The notes beneath the pieces were generated by a model that saw only the letters and a list, made by a program, of their open reading frames with translations, was not told the origin of the DNA and did not search any database. Positions 1 to 11,794 of a stretch of DNA of 64,000 nt are shown one piece after another. Source of the stretch: Tridacna crocea (lineage: Eukaryota > Mollusca > Bivalvia > Cardiida > Cardiidae); contig OX031068.1 of assembly GCA_943736015.1 (NCBI GenBank), positions 31,740,296 through 31,804,295 on the forward strand, given 5' to 3'. Positions within the stretch are counted from its first letter, which is position 1, and every line of letters starts with the position of its first letter. The position numbers were made by a program, and so were the translations under genes.

Positions 1-170
1 ACGACAAATCAAATGTTAATAAAAAGTTGAAAATAGTTTCTGAAGGGGTAGAAAACATTATGGGAAAAGAAGAAAATGCTGGTTACCAGCATTTTCTTCT
101 TTTCCCATAATGTTTTCAAAAGGCTTCCCTCTCAGGGTCGTTAAAAGTTGGGATTGTGTGGTAAAGAGTA
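1..170 (-). mobile_element. Hp1 MITE, truncated by window edge
   Basis: Arm B is partly off the window. The hairpin arms are changed in parallel (ATTATGGGAAAAGAAG opposite CTTCTTTTCCCATAAT). Arm A ends GGTAAAGAG. Confidence 0.85.
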
Positions 171-174
171 AGGG

Positions 175-262
175 AAATAAAATCTCCTAATCAGACACTG
201 AAGATTCAAACTCAGACAGCACATTCTGAGCAGTCTGATTTTGATCTACAATGTCCGCAAAA
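175..262. repeat. Short palindromic repeat, CAGTCTGAT family
   Basis: Contains CAGACAGCACATTC then GAGCAGTCTGAT and a TGTCCGCAA tail. Related copies lie near 9720, 17260, 19652, 35190, 44865, 50795 and 59040. Confidence 0.5.
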
Positions 263-293
263 GGTCAGTGAGTCGCGCTTAGCAGCCTAAGGG

Positions 294-508
294 TTAATAC
301 ACAACTCTGAGCCTTTTACGATCCTGAAGAAGAACGCTTTTGAAAACCTTGTGAGAAAAGAAGAAAATGCTGGCAGCCAGCATTTTCTCTTTTCTCACAA
401 GATTTCTATAATTTCACAGAGAATTACAATCATTTCAGCTAAATTTAAAGTGTCATTGGCTAATGCTTTCAATTTGACCAGTCTAAAACTTTGTCGTTAA
501 AGAGTTAA
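294..508 (+). mobile_element. Hp1 MITE, TTAA-bounded
   Basis: TTAA at both ends. The diverged hairpin CTTGTGAGAAAAG is matched by CTTTTCTCACAAG, and the apex is TGGCAGCCA. Confidence 0.8.
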
Positions 509-524
509 CCTTTTATGACAAGGT

Positions 525-735
525 ACTTTATGTGTGGTGTTTTACACCATTTCAACATTTCTTCAATGCATCATGTTGGCTTAGTGCACCTTATGTTTTC
601 CTTAAAGCTATTTTACCCGAATTACACTCAATAATCATTTCCACACCATTGGCTGCTTTCCCACAAAACCATCATTGAAACAATGGTCAGCAGTGAGAGA
701 GGAATGAATCCTGCCCAATAACTATCATGGAAATT
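525..735. repeat. SINE-type fragments
   Basis: Pieces GTGGTGTTTTACACC and AGTGAGAGAGGAATGAATCC match the repeat seen complete at 44068-44312. The copy is degraded. Confidence 0.5.
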
Positions 736-878
736 GAAATTTGCTTCCAGCAGGCTAGAAAATATTGAGGGAAAAGGAGAAAATGCTGGTTATCAGCATT
801 TTCTCCTTTTCCAACAATGTTTTCAAAAGGCTTTCACTTCTGGGTCCTAAAAACCAGGGATTGTTTGCGAAAGGGTTA
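735..878 (-). mobile_element. Hp1 MITE, arm B truncated
   Basis: Hairpin core GAAAATGCTGGTTATCAGC and a complete arm A. Its terminal TTAT is shared with the next copy. Confidence 0.75.
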
Positions 879-1107
879 TTCCTTCACCAAACGACAACAT
901 TACAGACTGGTCCAAATTGAAAGCATTTGCAGATGACCACATAAAAGTGACTGTCAGAAGAATCAAAAATTGATTCAGGAAGTGTAGAAAACATTGTGGG
1001 AAAAGGAGAAAATACTGGTTACCAGCATTTTCTCCTTTCTCCACAATGTTTTCAAAAAGGCTTCTTTTTCAAGATTGTTAAGTTGGGATTGTGTGGTAAA
1101 GGGTTAA
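875..1107 (-). mobile_element. Hp1 MITE, full copy
   Basis: Arm B (AAACGACAACATTACAGAC), hairpin and arm A are all present. It ends in a TTAA shared with the following element. Confidence 0.85.
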
Positions 1108-1359
1108 CCAGATTACAAAAATGTAGACTAATCCAAACTGAAAGCATATGAATATCTCAAATGGCAAAAGCTGTCTTTGATGAAGTTGAAAACATAGGGT
1201 AAAGGAGAATATGGTGGTTACCAGCATTTTCTCCATTTCCCACAATGTTCTCTACCCTTCACAAAACAAATTTCAAATTTTCTGTGACTTTTATTTTGTC
1301 GTCTGTAAACGCTTTCAATTTGGACTATTCCAAGAATTTGTCGTTTGGTAAGGGGTTAA
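1104..1359. mobile_element. Hp1 MITE, arm B on both sides
   Basis: The left flank (TAGACTAATCCAAACTGAAA) and the right flank (GCTTTCAATTTGGACTA) are both arm B, in inverted orientation around the hairpin. This is a chimeric B-B copy bounded by TTAA. Confidence 0.75.
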
Positions 1360-1500
1360 ATGATGATATTTGTTCTTGAAAGGAACTAGAAAATGATGAG
1401 GAGAAAAGGCAAATGCTGGCTAATACCAGCATTTTCTCCATTTTCCACACTGCTTTTGAAAACCCTTCTTCTGCAGAACCAATGAAGGTCTTTGGTAAAA
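1360..1500 (-). mobile_element. Hp1 MITE relic
   Basis: The degraded hairpin AAATGCTGG...CCAGCATTTTCTCC is still recognisable. The outer ends are lost. Confidence 0.5.
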
Positions 1501-1538
1501 TACTGCATTAATAATTAATCAATTATAGTCTCCATGAT

Positions 1539-1771
1539 TTAACCCTTTACCCCATAAGGCATTTCGATAGTATCTCTAATTGACCTTTAATAATAGCAAG
1601 GATGAAACCGTTTCTTATGTGTATATGACACCTTTTGATAGCATGGAAAACACTGTGACAAAAGGACAATTTGCTTGTGACAAGCAATTTCACCTTTTGC
1701 CACAATGTTTTCCAAAGGCTGCTACAAGCAATGCGTAGAAATGAGTATCTATGGAGTACTTAAAGGGTTAA
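1539..1771 (+). mobile_element. Hp2 MITE, full copy
   Basis: TTAA-bounded. Starts CCCTTTACCCCATAAGGC and ends TAAAGGG. Hairpin arms are built on GCAATTTCACCTTTTGCC. The body (AGCAAGGATGAAACCG) is unrelated to Hp1. Confidence 0.85.
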
Positions 1772-2186
1772 TTCAGGCTTGAATTTACAATAATTTTCAC
1801 ATTTTGTGAACAGTCTGATATTTTATGCAGTCTATATCATTAAGTTTACATTAAATGACACAAATTATCATAACATTACAGCTTTTCTTAATGCTTTTCA
1901 ATTTAAAAAGGTGTTGTACTACAGATGGGTGCACAAGAAATTGGATGCAGTTAAATATTTTCATGGGTAATAACTACAGCCTGTGTTCAGAAACCCATAA
2001 TTCTATAACAGTTTCTTAGTCTTATTCAAAAGTTAGAAAGAAATTCATTTGGACTGCAACACAAGAAGAGGGGCATTCAGACATTTGTAACTGTAATTGT
2101 AGTCCACACAAGGTAATGTGAGCGGTCACTTTAGGACTACAACAGATTTTGTGCTACAGTAGACTTGTGCAAAACAGGAAATTGCA

Positions 2187-2421
2187 TTAACCCAATACCA
2201 CACAATCCCTACTTTTGACGCCCCTGAGAAAGAAGCCTTTTGAAAACAGTGTAGGAAAAGGAGAAAATGCTGGTAACCAGCATTTTCTCCTTTTCCTAGT
2301 GTTTTCTACCCTTCCCAGAACAAAGTTCAATTTTTAAATTTTTTTAAATTTTTAAATTTTGTCGTCTGCAAATGCTTTCAATTTGAACCAGTCTAAAATT
2401 TGTCGTTTGGTAATGAGTTAA
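2187..2421 (+). mobile_element. Hp1 MITE, full copy
   Basis: TTAA at both ends. Hairpin variant GTGTAGGAAAAGG opposite CCTTTTCCTA. Arm B carries an expanded TTTTTAAAT run. Confidence 0.87.
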
Positions 2422-2505
2422 GACGGAAAGTGTTGTTTCAGATCAGCCTTAGCAAGTTAGGGGTTAACCATTTTGAGGAAGTGTAGGACACAAGACAAAA
2501 TCCTT

Positions 2506-2736
2506 TCAACCCTTTACCACACAAACCTGACTTTTAACGTCCCCAGAGACAAAGGCTTTTGAAAATATTATGGTAAAAGGAGAAAATGCTGATAACCAGC
2601 ATTTTCGCCTTTTCCAAAAATGTTTTCCAACCTATCAGGGATTTTTACAAAAAAAATTAGGCCAATGGTAATTGGTCATCTACAAATGCTTTCAGTGTAG
2701 GCCTATATAAGATTTTGTGGTTTGGTAAAGGGTTAA
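2506..2736 (+). mobile_element. Hp1 MITE, full copy
   Basis: Starts TTCAACCCTTTACCACAC and ends GGTTAA. Arms A and B and a slightly mismatched hairpin are present. Confidence 0.8.
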
Positions 2737-2779
2737 GTTATGCCTGGTTCTTCAAAGTGCTTGGTGTTTTGACCTTGGT

Positions 2780-2945
2780 TTAACCCTTTACCAAACAATC
2801 CCTGATTTTTACAACCCTTGGATAGAAGGTTTGTGGGAAAAGGAGAAAATGCTGGTAACCAGCATTTTCTTCTTTTCCCACATTGTTTTATACCCTGCTG
2901 GAAACAAATTTCAATTTTTGAGTAACATTTATTTTGTCATCTGTC
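2780..2945 (+). mobile_element. Hp1 MITE, 3' truncated
   Basis: Arm A and hairpin are complete. Arm B stops at TTTTGTCATCTGTC, where a SINE fragment begins. Confidence 0.75.
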
Positions 2946-3050
2946 ACAATGACTATTATCAATCCTCAGAAAGAAATTGGCCGAGCCAGGGATCAAACCA
3001 ATGACCCCTTGTTCTTAAGTCCTGCCAACTAAGCTACCAGGGCTTGGTAA
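2946..3050 (-). repeat. tRNA-derived SINE fragment
   Basis: On the minus strand it reads GGTAGCTTAGTTGGCAGGAC (A-box-like), then GGTTTGATCCCTGGCT (B-box-like). The 3' block GGCCAATTTCTTTC recurs at 22100 and 44280. It is a SINE head rather than an intact tRNA gene. Confidence 0.6.
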
Positions 3051-3195
3051 AACACCATTCAAACCAACGTGTTTACTCTAAGGGCCCCGCCTATTTGCTG
3101 GCAAATTTAATATGCCATCCATCTAATTTAAAGAAATTTCTTGTCTTTCATGGCCAGACATGGGGCATGGACGGTAATGAAAATAGAAATGATAT

Positions 3196-3424
3196 TTAAC
3201 CCGTTATCAAATGACAAAATTTTAGATTGGTCCAAATTGAAAACACTTGCAGACAACAATATAAATATAACCCAAAAATTGGAATTTGTCTCTAACAGGG
3301 TGGAAAACATTGCGGGAAAAGGAGAAAATGCTGGTTACCACCATTTTCTCCTTTTCCCACAATGTTTTCAACAGGCTTCTATCTTATGGTCTTAAAAACC
3401 AGGGATTGTTTGAGAAAGGGTTAA
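3196..3424 (-). mobile_element. Hp1 MITE, full copy
   Basis: TTAA at both ends. The hairpin apex reads TGGTTACCA with one arm mismatch (CACC), and arm A ends GAGAAAGGG. Confidence 0.87.
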
Positions 3425-5200
3425 ACTATCTGACTAAATCTGTGACATGCTGAAAGGAGACAGACGGAATTATTTCTATGTATGGTAATTGGCAAGTGCT
3501 CATTTTGGTGTACAAATATTGAACTATTTAAGAAACGGCAAAATAGCGTACATGTCCCTTCTGAGGAAGAAACCTTGCAATTTCGATGAAATGATATCCC
3601 CTGTCAAAAAGACCCCTGTAAAAAAATCATGCTACTGTGTAACCCAAAATCGCTCCCAGTCAGCCATTTTCATCAAATAAAAAATCAAAGTACTGATAGT
3701 ACTGGAGGCCAGGAAATTGAGGATACGAAACAACACATGAGGTCAATTTTAATTAATACAAACAGGTAGACGGACAGGGATACAGTTGGATTCCACTAAG
3801 CCCCTGGAATTCTTGGTTTTATCAGGAAATTTTGAACTGATACTAGAAAGCACCGGTCAGAAACTAATTAAGCCAGAGCTAGGCATGTGCTCACAGTTAT
3901 GGGGTGCTTGATAATGGCTTAGAATACTTAGTAACTTGTCGTGCTTGTAAACAGTCCCAAGTCAAAATTGAACTATTCAATCGGTGCAATACCAACTTTG
4001 GTTATCTAAACTTTCTGAGACATGTGATGTCTTGTAGTCCTGAATGACGCTATTTTTTACATTTATGACGCAAGAACATATTTATTTTTGATTTCAATGA
4101 AAATACATGTAATATAGTTATCAAGGTAAAATGTAATGAATAATAAAGATTGGAGTGATACGGCAGTTGGTCATGTTGTCTCTACCTTCCACAAGTCGAC
4201 GAAATTTTTAGGTGGTCATATTTGAAGGAAGTTGTAGATGAAAATCCAAAGTAGTTCTTCATGTATATTGAAAAGTAAGATTTTGGGGAAATCGGGAGGA
4301 ATTGCTTGTTACAAGCAAATTCTCTTTTAGCCAAAATATTTTCTCAATAAAAATCTGTGAAAAGGTTGTATTGTTTTGGGAAAACGATTTGGCTCGGTTT
4401 TCCTATTTTACTTGCCTATTTTACGGACAAGTCACAGTGACTTGAGCTTCGATACTTATATCTACATAATATAAAAAGACGTTAATCCTAATTCATAATC
4501 GTTGTCCAAGGACAACTTGTGTCAAGCCCACGAACACTTGACTCTCAAGCTTGACCTAGACCTTGGACCTGAATAAATGTTTCAAAGGGAACTTCTTCTC
4601 ATGATGGAGAACAATGCATTATGCTAATTTATATCGGAATCTATCCAAAAATGTAGGAGTTCTAGTTCAGACGAAAAATTGGCCTTCAATGTAGCTTTGA
4701 TCTTGAATCTACTTGAACAGATGTTTCAAATGACACATCTAACCGTGATGGAGGTCAATTGTGCCAAATTATTTTGAAATCCATCCAATCCATCCACAAT
4801 TGTAGAAGTTATGGACCGGAAATATTCGGATGCATACAAGCCCTAGTGAACACTAGAAATATGTGTGTCAGAGACACTGATGCCCCTGCTAAATGGTATT
4901 GGTCACAGGTATGTCATATGACACTAGTAGAGAGAGAGAGATAAAAAAAAAAATACATTAAATGACAAGCGAACGACTACAGGAAAAAATCATAAGCATT
5001 TATTTGGTTTCAAATCAAAGTCAATCAAAGACATTTTTAAGAATCACACAGGTGTTATCTATTTGTGACAGGTGTCAAAGGTGCGAAATACGTCCTATCA
5101 GTGTGAAATAGGCAGTATAAACAATGACAAAACTACCAAATAACTCTTGGATAAAGGTAACTAATACACATAATGTACATACTAAAGACAACGAAATTTC
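3425..5200. other. No gene seen; old repeat debris
   Basis: Around 3570-3800 there are fragments of the GATATCCCC/GACGGACAGG interspersed repeat. At about 4290-4345 a relic hairpin (GAATTGCTTGTTACAAGC) resembles Hp2/Hp3. No coding signal was recognised. Confidence 0.5.
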
Positions 5201-5204
5201 AAAA

Positions 5205-5445
5205 TTTTTTTATAGCAAATTGATTAACGATATGGATGAAATTTGATGTTGGGGTCGATTTTTCTAAAATTTTATTTGGGGACGATTTCACAAAAGAAAT
5301 CGTCTCCAGGGGACGATTTCTCCGGAGTGATAAACATAACACGGGCCAAGCAGTTTGGGGACGATTTCTCCAGCATTCCGCTGAAGTACCCTAGATTTAG
5401 TCGATATATATAAGAAAAAGTGATAAACATAACACGGGCCAATAT
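5205..5445. repeat. Short direct duplication
   Basis: GTGATAAACATAACACGGGC occurs twice, at about 5317 and 5420, and GGGGACGATTTCT occurs three times nearby. This suggests a local tandem duplication of roughly 100 bp. Confidence 0.6.
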
Positions 5446-6980
5446 TCTATATGTAGTTTGCTTTATTTACAATCGCATTTTAGCGAAGACGCGTTTTGTG
5501 ACACACATGTTCAAATGTCAACACAACGTTATAGACAAACTCCGAGCAGATTCGTCGTTCATTAATCTCACCATACCTGAATGTGAATGATCCGGAGTGC
5601 AAGAGAGAGCGTTATAGTTATTAACTGTACATAACGCCTAGGAATACACAACTGCCAGATAAAGCTAAGTTCATAAGGTTACGCCTTTATTAGGTCAGTG
5701 TTAATGACAAAAGCGGGATAAAAATCACACACTCGTCAGTTATTAAAGGAGTGTAATACCCTTGCAATTCCATGGCGTTTTGCAGATAAAAGCTTTGAGG
5801 AAAGGAAAGCATTCACACCGTGTGATAAGCAATCTCTGTATATACTTGGGAAACTAATTGTTTTGGCGGACTCAGCGATATAGAGTGGACACACCGTCCA
5901 ACATTTTTGTCTGAATAGGCAGCTTACGATCCCTATAGGCAAGGGAATCCCTTGAGAGGGATTCCCTGGCCTAAAAACCACACACACAAAAATATATCAG
6001 AAGAATAGGTTATTGTACATATGTATACAGCAGGGCTCCCGCTGTCGATCGCCAATGGCGCCAAATGCGAAAATTTAGAAAAAATGGCACCAAAAATGAA
6101 GCACTGGCGAATGTATTGGCGACAAGTAAATATCTATAAACTATCCTCTGACATACACAGTATGTATCAAGTGTAAAGGAAGCCCACGTAACTGTTTATT
6201 ACACCTTGTCAGGCTGGCATTCATTAACGGTCTTATCTAAATTACACACCGTACAAGTTTGCATACACACCACGGCTAAACAATCAAATATCAATATTTC
6301 GTCACGCCCCTTTGAGCAACCTTTATCAACCCAATCAGTTATCAGATACAAGATTTAGTCGCCGCCCATAATTTCTATAGCACCGCCTTCAGTATGCCTT
6401 ACCTGGTTACCTGGTATACATCCTTTCACTGGCTAGAAATTTGTTGTGTGTATTTATTGATATTGTTAATGAAAAACATGATAATGGTATTGGTCTGCTT
6501 ATCTAACGTAAAAATGACAGATTTTGGAGTTAGTTGCTGCATATATCGGAAATTTTATGCACAATAATGCCAAAAACAATTTCTGAAAATTAACCGATAT
6601 GAAAAAATGGATTGTCGAAAAAGCGTGAAAACCCATGACACAACAACATGTCAAGTTTGACATTGTCCGATCAAAAGCATTTCGGACTGTTTTTAGCTTT
6701 GATGATGACTTTAAACAGTAAGTTTACACATATATATGTATAAAACGCTAAAGTAGGTGCTAAAATATGTCTCATAATGAGGAAAAACACGTATGATTTT
6801 TATGATGTGAAAATGCTGAATGAAGGGGGGGGGGGATTACTCTTTGTAGGCCACTTTGTCTTAGTGATAGCATAGAAACAAGTAACTATATAGGACACTC
6901 ATACTGAGAGAAAAGATCAGAATAAAAGGACCTTTTAAAAAATTAAACTTAAGTATTTTTTAGGTTAACAGAAATGATGT
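5446..6980. other. No gene seen
   Basis: Unique-looking AT-rich sequence. A small perfect hairpin sits at 5943-5967 (GGGAATCCC...GGGATTCCC). A block at 6625-6735 (ACCCATGACACAACA) recurs at 10660-10760 and, inverted, at about 31420-31495. Confidence 0.5.
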
Positions 6981-7012
6981 TGTAACCCTTCACCACACAA
7001 TCCCAAATTTCT
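6981..7012 (+). mobile_element. Hp1 arm A fragment
   Basis: Only CCTTCACCACACAATCCC and its flank remain. Confidence 0.5.
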
Positions 7013-7861
7013 TCCTGAATTTCTTAAAAACTGACGGAATTCTAACAGATTGGCAGTCATAGAATTAAGGAGCTGTATTACTTTTAAAATACAAATTCTA
7101 TGTCCCTGCAGCTCAAAACCTTGAAACCATTGGTGAAAAAGAAACATAAGCTTGTACAGCACTAAATTGAGCAATGTATTTAGAAGCTTTAGCATTGGCC
7201 AATAAACAGAAGTATCTAAAGCACTATGTGGATACCTCAGTTGGCTCCTACTGGCCCTAATTTTTATGAAGTGGCGAATTTGATGGCGCAAAAACTAAAA
7301 CTTGCAGGGGAAGCCCTGATACAGTCTCACAAAATTCCGTCCAATGTCGCGGACAAACACACAGATGGATGGACAGAGAGATGGGCAGACAACACTGAAA
7401 CTATATCCCTCTGCTTTTATAGATAACAATTGCCTACTTTTGCCCAATTGCTTTCTAGCCATGCCAAGACAAATCCATCCAAGACACAGCTAATTTGTCA
7501 TCTGCATGTGCTTTCAAAATGAAAACAGCATAATTTATTGACTTTAACTGCAGAGACTTTCATCATCAACAAGAAAAATAGACATACTGTAAATCTATTT
7601 TAGTTTTGGCCTTGTCTGCATATGACATTCTTCAAAGATTTGACCTGTCTGATATGATGCATCACTCTCCCCAAAGATGGTGGGATTGTAGTAGTACACA
7701 CTAAAAAGTAGCAATGGAGAAAATGGCTTTCATCAGTACTTTTGAAGCGAAATCAGGCCTGTTTTAGCTCCAGATTTCTCTAAACTGCTGATCATAGCTG
7801 GATGAATTGCACCAGGTAGTGTTTTATTGAGTGAATAGTACTTTTAGTTTGAAATTCAAAG

Positions 7862-8760
7862 TACCGTGTTTTGGTGTGTATAACACGCACTTTTTTTCAG
7901 CTCTGAATAATTTCAAACTGGGGACTGCGTGTTATACACTACTATAGGCAAAACCATGTTTTTCTCCTCCCTGAAAGTCGGTCGTATATCTGTTCAAAGT
8001 GGGTGGGGGATGGGGCGTAGGTACAAAACGGCAAAGTTTTCTCACCACAGCCTTAACTTTCGTCATCATCCCATTTCAAGTTTTACCGATTTACAAAAAA
8101 ACATGTTTTAATTTTGTTAAAATGTACTTGTACATTCTTAATTTGTGGATTAGGATTCGTAATTTCCCCGATTCTATCAGCCATTTTGGCAATGGCGAAC
8201 GTACCCCGGAATGATAAATATTGATTTACTGTTATCGTCTGATTCGTCTCATATTTTTCTTTGTTAATAGCTAAAATTGAACAATTATAAAAGAGTAAAA
8301 TAATGATTCAGAAAGAAATTAATGATTTAAAAATATAACTTATATTTATCGCTACTTTTTACAAAAATCGTGATTTACATCATACTGTATAGATCTATGT
8401 TTATTTCACACCTGTCACATCTGTCGACCGAGGTGAGAAAATAAGAGATTAACTACGATATGGTCGTCAGTTCAATGTGTGAATTTGCAACATGTCATAA
8501 GCTGGCATGTTTTTATAATCCCCCGAGTACACATCAAATCATTACCATTTCCACTTTGATTAAAAATGGTTATTTCCCTTTGATAAAGTATCGCCATTTA
8601 CATTTTTTCAAGACGGCGACCTAAACTTCGCATGTTACAATATTTTGGTCAATTTTTGATGCGTGTTGTACATCCGAACAACCTTTTTTCCTCGGATCTG
8701 ATGCTGAAAAAGGCCTGCGTGTTATACATGCCTGCGTGTTATACACAGCGTTTTACGGTA
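7862..8760. mobile_element. 899-bp element with about 27-bp terminal inverted repeats
   Basis: The left end TACCGTGTTTTGGTGTGTAT and the right end (reverse complement TACCGTAAAACGCTGTGTAT) are inverted repeats continuing into AACACGC. Subterminal copies of GCGTGTTATACA occur at about 7927, 8716 and 8733. No transposase frame is visible, so it is a non-autonomous DNA transposon of unassigned superfamily. Confidence 0.7.
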
Positions 8761-9242
8761 ACGGTTGTCATACAGAAAAGCAGTGCGGTTCTGTACTCAG
8801 AATGCCCAATTAGATGGATGTGTATTGTAGAATACCATCTAGTGGGAGATAACACAGTTCTGGTCAGTGACACCGTATAAACAAAATTTTAGAGAAAAGA
8901 AAATGGGGGAAAAAAATTGAACACATAGGAAAAAGTCGGGTAAGCCATTGAAAAGAGGCCAATAGGCGGACCAACAACATAATAATATAATGTCATTTGG
9001 AAAAAAAAAACAATAGCATGGACGAGTCAAAATATTTGTTTTATAGTAAGGAGTGAATTGCATGACTTGTAATGAAAAAAAGTACTTAATTAATGAGACT
9101 CTATCTTGGGGTTTTCATTTCATTTTTGCATGAAGCATATCCGTAATAAATCAAGGTTTTATAATGTGGAAGTGACAAGTTCACATTCCCAGAACTGACA
9201 GTTCATAAATTATCCTGTAGATTTTTGTTTTGTTTTTGCCCT

Positions 9243-9455
9243 TTAACTCTTTACCACACAATCCTGACTTTTAACGACCCTTAGAAAGAAGCCTTTAGAA
9301 AACATTGAGGGAAAAAGAGAAAATGCTGGTAACCAGCATTTTCTCATTTTCCCACAATGTTTTCTACCCTTCCTAGAACAAATTTCAATTTTTCAGTCAC
9401 CTTTACTTTGTCGTCTGCAAATGCTTTCAAATTTTGTCGTCTGGTAAAGAGTTAA
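9243..9455 (+). mobile_element. Hp1 MITE, small deletion in arm B
   Basis: TTAA at both ends and an almost perfect hairpin. Arm B lost the TTGGACCAGTC segment. Confidence 0.85.
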
Positions 9456-9489
9456 GTCCTTCAACAGCTTTGCTTCAGTTTGGTTTCAA

Positions 9490-9585
9490 TCTTACATCTT
9501 TACCAGACAAGAAAATTTCAGCCATGTCTAACTTGAAACCATTTGCAGATGGCAATTCCCATGTGGCTCATTTGGTGCAATTTTT
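9490..9585 (-). mobile_element. Hp1 arm B fragment
   Basis: CCATTTGCAGATGGCAATTC and neighbours match arm B, ending in a T/G homopolymer run. Confidence 0.5.
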
Positions 9586-9719
9586 TTTTTGTGGGGGGGG
9601 ACAAATATATTACATTTTCTCAAAAACTAAAAATATGAGTTCAATAATTCAATAATGACTCGTACATTTCCTATTGATACATCATCAAGAGACAGTTAAA
9701 TCATAATCTAGAAAATAGT

Positions 9720-9795
9720 AGACAGTGGGGAAGATCAGACTACATGTTTTGTGCAGTCTGATCTTGATCGATACTGTCCATAAATTATTCTCATG
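9720..9795. repeat. Short palindromic repeat, CAGTCTGATC family
   Basis: AAGATCAGACTACATG and GTGCAGTCTGATCTTGATC form a foldback followed by ACTGTCC. Confidence 0.6.
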
Positions 9796-9824
9796 TCAAT
9801 TTTGGTATGCAGCAAGTCATCCCT

Positions 9825-10045
9825 ATGCTAAGCAAATCCAAATTTTCAACAACTTGTCAAATTGAAAGCTTTTGCCAATGATAAAGTAAACATGGCTCAC
9901 AAAATGAAACTGGTCCTGTGCCGAGGCGAAAACAATGAAGGAACACAAAACCATGCTAGTTCCAGGCATTTCCTCCATTTCCAAGAACACTTTCCAAAGT
10001 CTCCTTCCTCATGATTGTCGAAACCTGGGATTGTTCACCAGTAAT
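9825..10045 (-). mobile_element. Hp1 MITE relic
   Basis: Strongly diverged arm B, weak hairpin (CATTTCCTCCATTTCC) and arm A. Confidence 0.5.
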
Positions 10046-10059
10046 GACATCTTACCTTT

Positions 10060-10323
10060 GTGACCCGTCATGCAAAAAGGGACCTTCTGGGAACTGTGAA
10101 AAGTCTCAATCCTGGTCACTGGTCAGACTGTGCAAATTGCAGTTTGACCAGGGTCAACACTTTTCCCTTTTATGATATTTTTTGTATGAAAAGTCGTAAT
10201 CTTACCTTGTAATACAATTATTTTTGAACTACCAATTTTAATTGACCTGCACTATTGTTGATCCATTTCCAACTGATTGATGCATGGAATTCCCAGATGG
10301 TCCCTTTTTGTGCGACAGGTCAC
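10060..10323. mobile_element. 264-bp element with 34-bp terminal inverted repeats
   Basis: The left end GTGACCCGTCATGCAAAAAG and the right end CTTTTTGTGCGACAGGTCAC pair with few mismatches over 34 bp. An inner foldback (GTCAGACTGTGCAAATTGCA) lies at 10110-10165. A half copy is at 48330-48440. Confidence 0.6.
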
Positions 10324-10839
10324 ATTTAATAATGGTGACACTGTGTTCTAAAATTTCAGCAGGATCTTCATTTACAATGTTTGCTACTAATAATCCAGAA
10401 CCATCTTTGAATCTAGGTTTTTTAAATCAAGGCTGTTTGACTCAAAGAATGGGAAAGGTAATAATGAACATTAACAACCAGTTAGATAAGGCTCTAGACT
10501 ATTATGGGATCAGCATGCATTTCATTTATAATCCACACTGTCCCCTATTTCAAATTTAATTTCAGTTATTCTTATTGACAAATTAATATCCAATCATGTA
10601 GAAATACTTATCTAGAAATTGTAAGGTATGAAAAATCAAACAGAACAAATACCACGGAAACCCATGACGCAACAAAATGTCTCTTAAGTAGACATTGTCC
10701 AATCAGAGTCACTTCTGACAGGCATTCAGCCTTTTAATGACTTTAGGCAGTAAATTTACTTAGATATCTTACTACAGCTGACTCTTTTTTTTTTCTGTAA
10801 ATCATCATCATTGATTGCTTTACCTCAAGTTGGTAACTA

Positions 10840-10948
10840 TTATAATTGTCATAAACAATTTTCAGTTTTTGAACTATATTCATTTTGTTGTCTGCAAATG
10901 CTTTCAGTCTGTACTGGTCTACAATTTTGTCCACTGGTAAAAAGTTAA
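10840..10948 (+). mobile_element. Hp1 arm B fragment
   Basis: TTTTGTTGTCTGCAAATGCT through to GTAAAAAGTTAA. No hairpin. Confidence 0.6.
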
Positions 10949-11057
10949 AAGAGACATTCGGATACATGGAACCATGAAATTTTAGTTATTCGGGTAATAA
11001 TTATGTCTAGACTGAAATTGTCAGCCGAGTTTATTTGGTGTTCTATAAGGATAATCA

Positions 11058-11286
11058 ACCTTCTACTAAACAATCCCCACTTAAATTGCCTTATGTATTG
11101 TTGGGTGGCTCATGACAACATTTTGCCAAAAGAAAAAAATTCTGGTTACCAGCATTTTCTTCTTTTCCCAGAATGTTTTCTATCCTTTCAAGAACAAACC
11201 TAATCATTTGGGGCACATATAAATTGTCATCTGCAATACTTTCAGATTAGTTTAGCCTAAAATTTTGTTGTGTTGTAAGGAGTTAA
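11058..11286 (+). mobile_element. Hp1 MITE, diverged
   Basis: Recognisable arm A (AACAATCCCCACTT), imperfect hairpin and arm B ending GGAGTTAA. Confidence 0.7.
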
Positions 11287-11294
11287 AGGGCAAA

Positions 11295-11505
11295 TTTCTT
11301 CAATTGAGTCACATTGTATTTGTCGTCTGCAAATGCTTTGAATTTGGTCAAGTCTAAAATTCTGTTGTTTGGTAAAGAGTTAACCCTTTACCGAATATAA
11401 GCCTTTATCAAAACATTTTTTTAAAGACAATCCTAAATCAAAAGATTACTGCAAATACAGGCCAGTCTAAAATTCTTGCCTTTAGTAAAGTCTACTAAAG
11501 AGTTC
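11295..11505 (+). mobile_element. Two Hp1 arm fragments
   Basis: An arm B fragment ends at the TTAA at 11381-11384. A degraded A/B remnant follows to about 11505. Confidence 0.55.
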
Positions 11506-11568
11506 ATTCTTTACTAAATGTAATGGTTTATCAAACACCATGTTTTAATTTTTTCAATTAATCCTAAA

Positions 11569-11794
11569 TTAACCCGTTACCACGCAATCCATACTATTGA
11601 CGACCCCAAGACATAAGTATTTGAAAACAAAATGGAAAAAGAGAGAAATTTTTCTCCTTTTCCCTTAATGTTTTCTCTTCTTTCCAAATCAAATTTCAAT
11701 TTTTGATTCACATCTAGATCTAGATATATTTTGTCGTCTGCAAATGCTTTCAATTTGGACCAGTCTAAAATTTTACCATTTGGTAAAGCGTTAA
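11569..11794 (+). mobile_element. Hp1 MITE with shortened hairpin
   Basis: TTAA at both ends. The apex of the palindrome is deleted (GAGAGAAATTTTTCTCC). The right TTAA is shared with the next copy. Confidence 0.82.
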
